Below are positions 54,357 to 63,159 of a DNA stretch of 64,000 bases, piece by piece. The stretch is from Oceanospirillum sp048264105 (GTDB lineage: Bacteria > Pseudomonadota > Gammaproteobacteria > Pseudomonadales > Halomonadaceae), in assembly GCA_048264105.1 (NCBI GenBank), contig JBLXDJ010000001.1, positions 744,001 through 808,000 on the forward strand, in the 5' to 3' direction. The first letter of the stretch is position 1; each line of letters starts with the position of its first letter. Below the pieces are notes generated by a model that saw only the letters and a program-made list of their open reading frames with translations, made no database searches and was not told the origin of the DNA. The position numbers and the translations under genes were made by a program.

Positions 54357-56096
54357 TCAGTTCAGGTATTCTGACAGACGATCCGTATGCTTCTTGGTTT
54401 CGTCAATAAGGTCACTGATCTCGTTGGCGGAATCGGTCGTTCTCAGAGACAGCTTGCGCACCTCATCCGCAACCACCGCAAACCCCCGCCCCGCTTCACC
54501 GGCACGGGCAGATTCAATAGCCGCGTTCAGTGCCAACAGATTGGTCTGCTCGGAAATACCATTGATATTGCCAATAATGCTGCCGATCCGGTCGAGAACC
54601 TGAGTCATCGCGCTATGGGTTTCTGAAACAACCTGATTCCGTTCAGAGATATCACTGCCATACATCAGGTATTTTTTCACACTGCCATCAATATCCAGTA
54701 CCGGTGTTGCCGAGAGTGACAGCACGATCTCAGTACCCTCACGGGATTCAAACTTGAGTTCATCGGTAATCGCGCTACCCGCTTTGAGCCGCTGACTATC
54801 GGAACCCTCCAGCTGGTCAAACAGATCCCCCATGATTCTCCTTAGCTGCTCATGGCTTTCAGTAGCAAAGAGTTTATGGGTCAGTTCATTGGCAAAATCG
54901 AGCTGCCCCTCAGGTGTCCACTCCATCACCAGATTAGATCGATCAATCGCCTGCAGACGCACATCATTTTCGAGCGCCTGTCGCTTGGTGGTATCAATAT
55001 TCGCCTGAATTGAGATAAAGCGAGCCACCTGCCCTTTAGCATCAAAAACTGGGTTTACCGCCAGCGAAATCCAGTACGCCTGACCGCTCCGGTCATAGTT
55101 CAGAATCTCTTCATAGAAAGGCTGTCCGTTGTTGAGCGCATGGCGGATACGTCCAACAGTTTCCGGATCGGTATGCTCACCCTGAAGAAAATCACCGGGC
55201 TTACGGCCTATCACTTCATCCATCGTATAGCCGGTGAGCTTGGTAAAACCGGGGTTAACATATTCAATTTCACGGTTGGCGTTAGCGATAATCACTGAGT
55301 TATCGGTTTGGTTCGCCACCAGAGACAGCAGGGCAAACTCCTCTTCCTGCTTTTTGCGGGCAGTAATGTCCTTGATAAAGGCGGTATAGAGAATACGGCC
55401 TTCCAGCTCAATTTTGGAAAGAGAGAAGTTAACCGTCAGTTTTCGTCCATCAAAGGTTTCCAAAGGCAGGTCGATCACACCGCCAACCACTCTGTCCTCC
55501 CGGGTTGTCCGGTTACGATTCACATACTCATCATGCTTCGGCTGGATAAACTTCGGCACCAGCACTTTGACATTTTTTCCGATGATATCTTCACGTTTAC
55601 AGGCCCAGAGTTTTTCTGCGGCCTTATTGAAAAAGATAACCTTGTTCTCTTCATCAATGGTCACCACCGCATCAATCGCCTGCTCCAGGGTCTGATCGAT
55701 GATCTCCTGTGCCTCACGCTGCTTGGAGATATCTTTTACCATCGCCGTGTAGCCAATCTTACCGTTACTCTCAACCTTGGACAGAGAGAGATTCACCCAG
55801 AGTAACTCGCCATCTTTACGACGCAGCTGAAGGTCCAGAGCGCTGCCGACCAGCTTATCTTCACCGGTGGAACGGTGACGGTTAACATAGTTGTCGTGAT
55901 TGGCCTGAAACTTATCCGGGATCAGCATTTTGACATTCTTGCCCAGCACCTCATCAGCGCTGTAGCCCCAAAGTTTCTCAGCAGCCTTATTGAAATAGCT
56001 GACGCAGTTGTTTTCATCGATAGAAACAACACCATCAATGGCCTGATCAAGAATCTGTTTCAGGTGATCATTTTTTCGATTAAAAAAGTTAAGCAT
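54357..56096 (-). CDS. Cytosolic four-PAS protein with short MCP signalling module
   Basis: The 579-residue protein has no membrane segment. There are four PAS domains: about 10-125 (ILDQAIDGVVSIDENN), 130-248 (TLEQAIDAVVTIDEEN), 253-372 (TDNSVIIANANREIEYVNPG) and 380-485. The C-terminal part (about 490-579) is the MCP hairpin tip, NGISEQTNLLALNAAIESAR followed by AGEAGRGFAVVADEVRKL. There is little sequence after it, so the hairpin is very short. PAS1 and PAS2 are clearly duplicates. The plan resembles BdlA-type or Aer-like soluble receptors that sense redox or energy state. ATG 56096 follows AGGGG; the longer frame from 56153 has no RBS. Confidence 0.9.
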   Translation of the reverse strand: MLNFFNRKNDHLKQILDQAIDGVVSIDENNCVSYFNKAAEKLWGYSADEVLGKNVKMLIPDKFQANHDNYVNRHRSTGEDKLVGSALDLQLRRKDGELLWVNLSLSKVESNGKIGYTAMVKDISKQREAQEIIDQTLEQAIDAVVTIDEENKVIFFNKAAEKLWACKREDIIGKNVKVLVPKFIQPKHDEYVNRNRTTREDRVVGGVIDLPLETFDGRKLTVNFSLSKIELEGRILYTAFIKDITARKKQEEEFALLSLVANQTDNSVIIANANREIEYVNPGFTKLTGYTMDEVIGRKPGDFLQGEHTDPETVGRIRHALNNGQPFYEEILNYDRSGQAYWISLAVNPVFDAKGQVARFISIQANIDTTKRQALENDVRLQAIDRSNLVMEWTPEGQLDFANELTHKLFATESHEQLRRIMGDLFDQLEGSDSQRLKAGSAITDELKFESREGTEIVLSLSATPVLDIDGSVKKYLMYGSDISERNQVVSETHSAMTQVLDRIGSIIGNINGISEQTNLLALNAAIESARAGEAGRGFAVVADEVRKLSLRTTDSANEISDLIDETKKHTDRLSEYLN

Positions 56097-56266
56097 GAAG
56101 TGGCCCCTGAGTTTTTCTTTCTCTACGGGGCAGCTACCGAAGCGGTTCGCCACAAAGCACCAAAACCAAGCAAAATAGTCGGAATTAGTTTAAAAGCGGA
56201 ACTGGCGCACAATATTGGCTAGCTTACGAAACGGATTTCCCATGGGAAAATGATGCGAGACTTTAA

Positions 56267-57190
56267 TTATTCTGCCGAATTAGCAACGCCAAAGGGCACA
56301 TGCACCATCGCCAGATTATGCGCTTTAAGGTGGCCGGTCTGATCATCAAAGAAGAGATGGGGCTGGAAAATATCAAGGATGCGCCGCTTATCCATGCCGC
56401 CCAGAAAGAAGGTTTCGTTCGCAGAGACCCCCCAGCTTTCCAGAGTGGTTATCACCCGTTCATGGCTGGGCGCACTTCGGGCAGTAATGATCGAGGTGCG
56501 CAGGATACGTTCATAAGCAGAGTCTTTAGCCTGCTCCCGATCCTCCAACGCCTGCAGAGCCGACAATTTGCGGAACAGATCCGCCAAAGGACCGGGGTTA
56601 TGAACCCTGTCCTGATTTTGCAGCTCATACTCCTGAAACCGTTCCAGCCCCTTGGCTTTAAACACCGCTTCCGATTCGTCGTCAGCCAGCACGCCATCAA
56701 AGTCAAAGGCGATACGCAGTTCGGAATCCTCCTCGTTGTCGCTGACATTTGATGGCAAAACCAGCCCCGCCGGATAGCGGGCTTCTACCGCTGCCCGAAC
56801 ATCACTTTCATTTCCGGAAAGAAACAAACTGGCATTGAAGGCCGGTATATAGGAAAACGGCGAAGCGCCGCTGACAAAGGCCGCCCGCGTTATACCCAGA
56901 CCATAATGCTCGATAGAACGGAAAACCCGTTTGCCGGTAGCGGGTGAATTACGGGATAACAGAATCACCTCTACCGGCTGTTCACCGGGGAAGCGTTGAT
57001 TAAAGCTGAGAAACCGGCGGATAAAAGGAAACGCCACACCCCGGCGAAGCACCTTATCCAGGTTCTTCTCCTGAAACGCCTTATAAGCGATAGCCCCCTG
57101 TTCCCTGAACACCTGATCGGATTCTGTCAGATCAAACAGCGCACTGGAGGAGACAGCAATGACCAGCTTATCTTCGATGGGAAATGGCAT
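56267..57190 (-). CDS. Cytosolic 5'-nucleotidase (NT5C1-like, HAD fold)
   Basis: The 307-residue protein dephosphorylates nucleoside 5'-monophosphates. It opens with KLVIAVSSSALFDLTESDQVF, has RNSPATGKRVFRSIEHYGL (about 80-98) and the HAD motif AFDFDGVLADDESE at 161-174. A late GGMDKRRILDIFQPHLFFDDQ carries the distal Asp pair. The family is shared with vertebrate cN-I and is widespread in gammaproteobacteria. It is downstream of the cobyrinate synthase gene across a 108-bp gap that holds 19-bp tandem repeats. Confidence 0.9.
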   Translation of the reverse strand: MPFPIEDKLVIAVSSSALFDLTESDQVFREQGAIAYKAFQEKNLDKVLRRGVAFPFIRRFLSFNQRFPGEQPVEVILLSRNSPATGKRVFRSIEHYGLGITRAAFVSGASPFSYIPAFNASLFLSGNESDVRAAVEARYPAGLVLPSNVSDNEEDSELRIAFDFDGVLADDESEAVFKAKGLERFQEYELQNQDRVHNPGPLADLFRKLSALQALEDREQAKDSAYERILRTSIITARSAPSHERVITTLESWGVSANETFFLGGMDKRRILDIFQPHLFFDDQTGHLKAHNLAMVHVPFGVANSAE

Positions 57191-57247
57191 AGCAGATTCC
57201 TTTGCGATCTATCAGTAGAGACCCGTTTTGTGCCAACAGCTCGATAC

Positions 57248-57323
57248 AAAGCCGTTAGCACTAAACAAAGCCATTAGCATTAAACAAAGCCATTAGCATT
57301 AAACCGAGCCGTTGGCACCAAAC
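57248..57323. repeat. Four 19-bp tandem repeats at the 3' end of the cobyrinate synthase gene
   Basis: The units are 57248-57266, 57267-57285, 57286-57304 and 57305-57323. The consensus is AAAGCCRTTAGCAYTAAAC. The middle two are identical; the outer two differ at a few bases. Unit 4 and part of unit 3 are the last codons of cobB (minus strand), so the repeats look like stepwise duplication of the gene end into the spacer. Confidence 0.88.
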
Positions 57324-58639
57324 AGAGCCGCGACCGCACTTGGGTTTGAACCAAAAAACAGATGCAGGTAGGTCGCCGTTAATCCTTTGTCCCGATAGAT
57401 AGGCTCACCGGGAGCCGGATGTCTTTGTCGGCGACCATGGGCTATCGGCTCGGGCGTTCTGTGACTCAGGGATTTATGATGGGCATGCCCACGAATATCA
57501 CCCTCAGGCAGGGGGGCCGTCTGCATCCCCTGACAGCCTCGTTTGCCTCGCATAGCACCATCACCTTCTATCAGACCCAGCAAGGGATAGGTTACCTCCT
57601 CCAGATCTGTCAGTGTGTCCAGGCAGTAGAGAAAACCTCCACACTCCGCCAGTATCGCTTTACCTGACTGATGAAACGCCTGAATCGATGCCAACATGCT
57701 GCGATTGGCAGATAACTGAGCGGTGTGCAGCTCAGGGTAACCACCGGGCAACCACAAAGCATCCGCTTCAGGCAGCTGGGTATCATGGATCGGCGAAAAA
57801 AAGCAGTAATCCGCCCCCAGCTGCTCCAGTAAACGAAGGTTGGAATCGTAAATAAAGCTGAAAGCGCTGTCTTTAGCGACTGCGATGGTTTTACCGGTCA
57901 GAGGCTTTTGCCTTAGAGCAGGATCTGTATCCACCACTTGAGGAGGATAAAAATCTACCGGGGCTGGCATCTGCATAATCTTTTGGCCGTTCAGCAGATC
58001 AGCACCATATTCAAAGCGCTCTTCAAGCTCTGCCGCCATCTCACTGGCCTGCACAAGCCCCAGATGACGCTCTGGCAGTGTCATACCTTCATCCTGTGCC
58101 AGTGTCGCCAGAATCGGGAACGACTCCGGCAGGGCCTCTTCAATCAGCTCACGGTGACGGTCACTGGCGCAACCATTGGCGATCAGCCCGGCAAACTGAA
58201 GCGCCGGTCGGTAATGGCTCAGTCCTGCTGCCAACGCACCTGCGGTTTGTGCCATCCCTTTCACATCCATCACCAGCGCAAGAGGAATACCAAAGCGTTC
58301 CGCCAGATCGGCGCTGGATGGCGTACCGTCAAACAGTCCCATCACCCCTTCCACCAGTATCAGATCCGCTTCCTGAGCGGCATTAAAGAGCATCTGCTGG
58401 CAGTAGTTCTCACCGGCCATCCACATATCCAGCTGTTCAACAGGTTCACCGGAGGCCTGACTTAAAATCTGAGGATCAAGATAATCCGGACCGGTTTTGA
58501 AGACCCGCACGATTTTGCCCTGACGGCGGTAAGCTCTGGCGATAGCGGCCGTGGTAGTAGTCTTACCACAACCTGAATGGGGCGCTGCGATAAAAAGAGC
58601 CGGACACTGGATCGCATCCCGGTTAGTGGATTCAGTCAT
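57299..58639 (-). CDS. cobB: Cobyrinate a,c-diamide synthase (CobB/CbiA)
   Basis: This enzyme amidates the a and c side chains of cobyrinate (or its hydrogenobyrinate form) with glutamine and ATP during B12 synthesis. The 446-residue protein has an N-terminal P-loop AAPHSGCGKTTTTAAIARAY (about 18-37), LVEGVMGLFDG near 118 and a C-terminal class I glutaminase domain with the nucleophile Cys in ILAECGGFLYCL near 350. The start is ATG 58639 (AGAGG upstream) rather than the end of the open frame at 58747. No other cobalamin genes are adjacent and no B12 riboswitch motif is seen upstream. Confidence 0.9.
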   Translation of the reverse strand: MTESTNRDAIQCPALFIAAPHSGCGKTTTTAAIARAYRRQGKIVRVFKTGPDYLDPQILSQASGEPVEQLDMWMAGENYCQQMLFNAAQEADLILVEGVMGLFDGTPSSADLAERFGIPLALVMDVKGMAQTAGALAAGLSHYRPALQFAGLIANGCASDRHRELIEEALPESFPILATLAQDEGMTLPERHLGLVQASEMAAELEERFEYGADLLNGQKIMQMPAPVDFYPPQVVDTDPALRQKPLTGKTIAVAKDSAFSFIYDSNLRLLEQLGADYCFFSPIHDTQLPEADALWLPGGYPELHTAQLSANRSMLASIQAFHQSGKAILAECGGFLYCLDTLTDLEEVTYPLLGLIEGDGAMRGKRGCQGMQTAPLPEGDIRGHAHHKSLSHRTPEPIAHGRRQRHPAPGEPIYRDKGLTATYLHLFFGSNPSAVAALFGANGSV

Positions 58640-58781
58640 GAATCGGAGCCTCTGGATAGCATCACTCTGAGAAGAAAGCCCCAGAATTGAATAGGTTAGA
58701 TATCTCGGCTGATTTTGCAGCCCAGGCTTAAAATTTACAACGCACAAAACAAGACCAGAAAATAAAAAGGCTGAATATAGC

Positions 58782-58871
58782 GGTACAGTTTGATTCGCGG
58801 GTACAATTTAATTCTCAGGTACAACTTGATTCGCAGGTACAATTTAACTCTCAGGTACGACTTGATTCGCA
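58782..58871. repeat. Five 18-bp tandem repeats in the cobB/MocR divergent spacer
   Basis: The units begin at 58782, 58800, 58818, 58836 and 58854. The consensus is GGTACAAYTTRATTCGCA, and the even units read ATTCTCA or ACTCTCA, giving a 36-bp higher period. A sixth unit is only half kept. The tract ends 65 bp before the MocR-type gene and could hold arrays of regulator sites. It is a short direct repeat without spacers, not CRISPR. Confidence 0.9.
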
Positions 58872-58936
58872 GGTACCTTCGCCTGATACATCAGCGGAAT
58901 TCGCCAATCTGAGATAACCGACAGGATGTTTAATCT

Positions 58937-60358
58937 ATGCCCCGTTACCGCTACGAATATCTGGAGCAGGAACTGAAGCAGCAGATACGCTCCGGCTATC
59001 TGAAAAGTGGTGACAGACTGCCCTCTATCCGCACGCTATGTCGCGAATATCAGCTTTCAAAAGCCACGGTGCTGCATGCACTGCACCGTATGGAATCGGA
59101 GCAGCTGCTACAGGCTCGTCCCAAATCCGGTTATTTTGTCCGCATGGCGGATCAGGAGCGTCCGGTGCCGATGCGGGTCAATACACCCCACGCCCCCGCT
59201 CCGGTTTCAGTACCGGCGATCTTCCGGGACATTATGGCGCGAGGTGCCGCCTTTGATATTCTGCCCGCGGCGAGCCATCAGGATACCTCCTCTCAGCTGA
59301 TCGTGCTGAACCGCCTTATCGGCCGCCAGATGCGACTGAGACCGGAGCAGAAAGCGGGTTATTACGATGAACCCGCTGGCAGACCTTCCCTGCGTAATGC
59401 TCTGGCCGATCATTTAAGACACCGGCAGCTGAGTGTGGACCCGGATGAAGTCTGTATCACCAGCGGTTGTCAGCACAGTCTGTTTATCGCCCTGATGATT
59501 ACCTGCCAGCCCGGCGATACGGTAGCCGTAGAGTCCCCCGCTTTTTATGGCGTACTGCAGGTTATGCAACAGCTGGGGCTGAATGTGATTGAGATTTCAG
59601 CCGATGCGGTCACGGGTATCGATGTGCAGGAGTTAACCGAAAAACTGCAGCACTGGCCGATAAAAGCCTGTGTGGTAACACCAAATTTTGGCACTCCGGC
59701 TGGCTCCTGCATCCCGCAGGAGAACCGCGCAACACTGCTGGAACTTGCCCGCAGGAACGAGTTCTGGCTGATCGAAGATGATATCTACGGTGATCTGGGC
59801 TTTAGCTCCGCTGCGCATCCCCCTTTAAAAGCACTTGATCAGCCCGAACAGGAAAAAGTGATTCTGTGCGGGTCACTATCCAAAAGCCTGTCGAGGGATC
59901 TTCGGCTGGGCTGGATTATGGCCGGGCCGCTGCATAACAAAGCCGTACAGATGAAACTGATCACGCAACTGGCCAGCCCGCAGGCGACACAGGAAGGCCT
60001 GGCGCAATTTATTTCGGAAGGGCATTACAGACGGCATCTGAATCAGTACCGCATCAAACTTCGCAAGCAAAGAGATGCCTTAACGAACCTGCTGGCAGAG
60101 AACTGGGGGGATAAGATTCTTTTCAGTCAGCCCGGAGGCGGACTCTGTATCTGGGTGCAGCTGCCGGAAGACTGTGACAGCCAGAAGGCTTATCAGGGCT
60201 TGCGTGAGCAGGGCATCCTGCTCACGCCGGGCATTCTGTTTTCGGCGCATGGCCTTTACAACCACTACCTGCGGCTTAGCTTTGCCCAACCTTTAACGCC
60301 GGATCGAAAACAGGCGCTTTCGGTTCTGTTTGAAACCCTGCTAAGCAGGATTGAATAG
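58937..60358 (+). CDS. MocR-type regulator (GntR HTH fused to aminotransferase-like domain)
   Basis: This is a 473-residue regulator with a GntR winged helix at 1-70 (LPSIRTLCREYQLSKATVLH) and a PLP aminotransferase-like domain from about 110. The PLP lysine is in ILCGSLSKSLSRDLRLGW near 317, EDDIYGDLG near 281. It shares the plan but not close sequence with the 40577-42121 protein. It is divergent from cobB across a spacer that contains the 18-bp repeats, so it may control itself or cobB. Confidence 0.9.
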   Translation: MPRYRYEYLEQELKQQIRSGYLKSGDRLPSIRTLCREYQLSKATVLHALHRMESEQLLQARPKSGYFVRMADQERPVPMRVNTPHAPAPVSVPAIFRDIMARGAAFDILPAASHQDTSSQLIVLNRLIGRQMRLRPEQKAGYYDEPAGRPSLRNALADHLRHRQLSVDPDEVCITSGCQHSLFIALMITCQPGDTVAVESPAFYGVLQVMQQLGLNVIEISADAVTGIDVQELTEKLQHWPIKACVVTPNFGTPAGSCIPQENRATLLELARRNEFWLIEDDIYGDLGFSSAAHPPLKALDQPEQEKVILCGSLSKSLSRDLRLGWIMAGPLHNKAVQMKLITQLASPQATQEGLAQFISEGHYRRHLNQYRIKLRKQRDALTNLLAENWGDKILFSQPGGGLCIWVQLPEDCDSQKAYQGLREQGILLTPGILFSAHGLYNHYLRLSFAQPLTPDRKQALSVLFETLLSRIE

Positions 60359-60416
60359 CAGGTCGGGAATAAAAATCGACGGCACGATAGAAAGAAAACG
60401 GGTGAACGTCAGACGC

Positions 60417-61598
60417 TTATTCCCCCTGCCCCGTCCCAAGAGCGACTGATTTAAACGCGTCCAGTTGCTCTTTTTTCTTATGCAGCTCTTCGTCGCTATC
60501 GGCAAAGCGTGCGGCAATGGCGACAAACTCCTGCTGAATCTGCTCAAAATGTTTCACCAGCGTCGGATCAAAGTGACTGCCACTTCCCTGCCGGATAATC
60601 TCAACGGCTTCCTCATGGGGCATCGGCTCTTTGTACACCCTGCGACAGATCAGCGCGTCATAGACATCCGCCAGTGCCATTAATCGGGCACACAGAGGGA
60701 TATCCTCGCCAACCAAGCCCTCCGGATAGCCACTGCCATCCCATTTCTCCTGATGACTGTAGGCGATCTCTTTGGCAACCTGCAGAAAATCGACCTGAAT
60801 CCCCAGCTGAGCTTCCGCGTGCTCGATAGCTTGTCGGCCCAGCAGGGTGTGGCGTTTCATGATTTCGAACTCGTTCCCCTCAAAAGGTCCCGGCTTAAGC
60901 AGGATACGATCCGGAATACCCACCTTGCCAATATCGTGCAGGGGCGCGGATTTAAACAGGATATCAATATACTGGTCGGTCAGCAGATCACGGTATTGCG
61001 GCTCATCACGGAGCTTCTCAGCCAATGCCCGCACATAAAACTGGGTTCGGCGGATGTGATTGCCGGTGTCGGAATCGCGAGTTTCAGCCAAAGAGGCCAA
61101 AACCATAATGGTGACATCCTGAACCTGAGTCACCTCCTGGGTACGGCGACGAACTTCCTGTTCCAGAAACCGGTTTTTATCCTTCAGAAAGTCTGCATGA
61201 GCTTTAAGCTGCAGGTGATTTTTAACCCGTGCCAGCAAAATTGCCGGATTCACCGGCTTGGTCAGGTAATCCGCCGCACCCAGAGCAAGTCCGCGGGCCT
61301 CGTCCTCCGATTCAGTTTTTGCGGTCAGAAAAATAACGGGAATGTGTTCGGTGTCAGGATTTTCTTTCAGCAGGCGGCAGACTTCATAGCCATCCATTTC
61401 CGGCATCATGATATCCAGCAGAATCAGATCTGGTTGTGGCTGCCCGGCGGCGATCTCGAGGGCTTTCACCCCCCTGTTTGAAACCTTCACCCGATAATGC
61501 TCCTTAAGGAGACCTGACATCAGTGTCAGGTTATCGGGAGTATCATCAACCACCAGTAAGGTTGGTTTTTCGATCCAATGTCCGCCCTTTATTGTCAT
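60417..61598 (-). CDS. Response regulator with HD-GYP c-di-GMP phosphodiesterase domain
   Basis: The 393-residue protein has a REC domain (about 12-128; acidic pair Asp18-Asp19, phospho-Asp62 in LILLDIMMPEMDG, Lys in YLTKPVNP), a coiled linker and an HD-GYP domain (about 170-360). The metal and signature motifs are APLHDIGKVGIPDRILLKPG and SHQEKWDGSGYPEGL, so it should hydrolyse c-di-GMP. ATG 61598 follows AGGGAG by 8 nt. It lies 52 bp after the CheB-CheR gene on the same strand. Confidence 0.94.
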   Translation of the reverse strand: MTIKGGHWIEKPTLLVVDDTPDNLTLMSGLLKEHYRVKVSNRGVKALEIAAGQPQPDLILLDIMMPEMDGYEVCRLLKENPDTEHIPVIFLTAKTESEDEARGLALGAADYLTKPVNPAILLARVKNHLQLKAHADFLKDKNRFLEQEVRRRTQEVTQVQDVTIMVLASLAETRDSDTGNHIRRTQFYVRALAEKLRDEPQYRDLLTDQYIDILFKSAPLHDIGKVGIPDRILLKPGPFEGNEFEIMKRHTLLGRQAIEHAEAQLGIQVDFLQVAKEIAYSHQEKWDGSGYPEGLVGEDIPLCARLMALADVYDALICRRVYKEPMPHEEAVEIIRQGSGSHFDPTLVKHFEQIQQEFVAIAARFADSDEELHKKKEQLDAFKSVALGTGQGE

Positions 61599-61650
61599 AA
61601 GCAAAGCTCCCTACCACGATAAAGCGGTCTGATTCATCCGTTCGATTCTG

Positions 61651-63159
61651 TTAACGGCGTCTGTAGATACGATGATAGTAATCTGTGGTTGTAAACAGCT
61701 TCTGCCCCATGAGGCTCAGGGATTCTGTCAGGCCGACCACCAGCCCTGAAACCGGCTGCATCTGTTGATGAAACTGACTGATTAGCTGATCCTGTTGCTC
61801 TCTTTTAAGATAGATCATCAGGTTCCTGCAGGAGACAAAATCGAACGGTTTATCAAAGTGTTGGGCAAAAATATCGCCCTGAATAAACTGCACCTGATCT
61901 CTGATAATACGTTTAACGGTGACGTTGTCACCTGACACCTCGAAATATCGGCGGATAAGCTCCGGGGGCATTTCAGCGAGTTTTTTTGCGGGATAGACCC
62001 CTTTCTCAGCACTACGGATAGCATCCCGGTTCAGATCTATGGCGATGATCTCTACAGGGATTGCCTCCTCAAGCTGTCGGCACAGAATCGCCAGCGAATA
62101 GGCCTCTTCACCGGTTGCACATCCGGCAACCAGAATCCGGAAAACGCTGGGTTCATTGCCAGGGGCTATCTGCTCACGTTTGTTCTGCATGAGCGGCACT
62201 AAAGCCTGAGCCAGAGAGCGATACACATCCGCATCACGATAAAAGGAAGAAACCGATACCAACAAATACTGCTCCAGTACCTCAAGTTCACGGCGATGAT
62301 GCTGAAGATAATCCAGATAATGCCGGGCTGTTGATTCACCTAATTCAGCGGCAATCTGTGATTTTCGCTTATCCAGCCGCCTCAGAAGGGTTTCCTGCTT
62401 ATATCCGGCAAAGGAGATGCCGGTATATTCGTGAATCAAAGCGGTGATCTGTGCCAGTTCCGTATCTATCGGCTCTGGCGACATCACATTCTGCGTTGGA
62501 TTCAAGGGGGCTGAATCAGTCTGAAGCGGCCGAGATGATATAGGCTTCAGGCTTTGCGCTCTGACGGGGATATTTGGCCTGATTCTGACCTGCAGGCCGT
62601 CGGCAATTTCCGCTACAGTTCCCATAAAATCGGCGTTAACCGCATCAGAGGCTGACTGGGGCATGGAGTCATAAGCAGCCTCATCCGGTGACTGAATCCA
62701 GACCTCTCCGCCCTTCTGCTTAACAGCTCTGCAGCCATAAGCGCCATCAGAGCCTGCGCCCGACAGGATCAAAGCCAATGTTCGTACACCGTATTGATCA
62801 GCCAGCGACCGGAAAAGACGATTAACGGATGGACTGGAATAGCTATCGGCAGCAGGCGCTTCCAGCCGGATAGCACCCTCAGTGACGATACCATCCTGCT
62901 CAGCGGGAAGCAGATAGAGCCGCCCACCTTCCAGCGGGGTGTTATCCGCAGGAATCGTCGCGGGCCAGCGTCCTTCCCGGTTCAACAGACCCAGTACCAG
63001 TTCGGCATGCTCGTCTCTTGCCATATGCTGGGCAATCACAACAGCAACGTCCTCCGAAACAGGCAACTGTGAGAAGAGCGACAGGAGACCATCCAGGCCT
63101 CCGGCTGAAGCTCCGACACCAACAATCAGCCTGAGATCTGTTTTGCTTGCACCACTCAG
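61651..63159 (-). CDS. CheB-CheR fusion (methylesterase plus methyltransferase), probable CTG start
   Basis: The N-terminal half is a CheB-type methylesterase with GASAGG (Ser nucleophile), AQHM (His) and GAGSDGAYG (Asp), so the triad is complete. The C-terminal half (about 230-500) is a CheR-type SAM methyltransferase with GCATGEEAYSLAI and SCRNLMIYL. The first ATG/GTG/TTG in frame (TTG 63066) would remove the GASAGG strand, so the gene must begin upstream. There is no ATG, GTG or TTG there. CTG 63159 has AGGAG 8 nt upstream and overlaps the preceding stop as CTGA. The open frame before it has no other start except ATT 63162. It may adapt chemoreceptors or act within the kinase operon. Confidence 0.83.
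   Translation of the reverse strand: MSGASKTDLRLIVGVGASAGGLDGLLSLFSQLPVSEDVAVVIAQHMARDEHAELVLGLLNREGRWPATIPADNTPLEGGRLYLLPAEQDGIVTEGAIRLEAPAADSYSSPSVNRLFRSLADQYGVRTLALILSGAGSDGAYGCRAVKQKGGEVWIQSPDEAAYDSMPQSASDAVNADFMGTVAEIADGLQVRIRPNIPVRAQSLKPISSRPLQTDSAPLNPTQNVMSPEPIDTELAQITALIHEYTGISFAGYKQETLLRRLDKRKSQIAAELGESTARHYLDYLQHHRRELEVLEQYLLVSVSSFYRDADVYRSLAQALVPLMQNKREQIAPGNEPSVFRILVAGCATGEEAYSLAILCRQLEEAIPVEIIAIDLNRDAIRSAEKGVYPAKKLAEMPPELIRRYFEVSGDNVTVKRIIRDQVQFIQGDIFAQHFDKPFDFVSCRNLMIYLKREQQDQLISQFHQQMQPVSGLVVGLTESLSLMGQKLFTTTDYYHRIYRRR

Noticed and set aside
58640..58781. Cobalamin riboswitch upstream of cobB
   Set aside because: I looked for the B12-box pattern on the minus strand and found none.
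57248..58871. CRISPR array at the repeat tracts around cobB
   Set aside because: Units are contiguous 18-19-bp direct repeats without unique spacers, and no cas genes are nearby.
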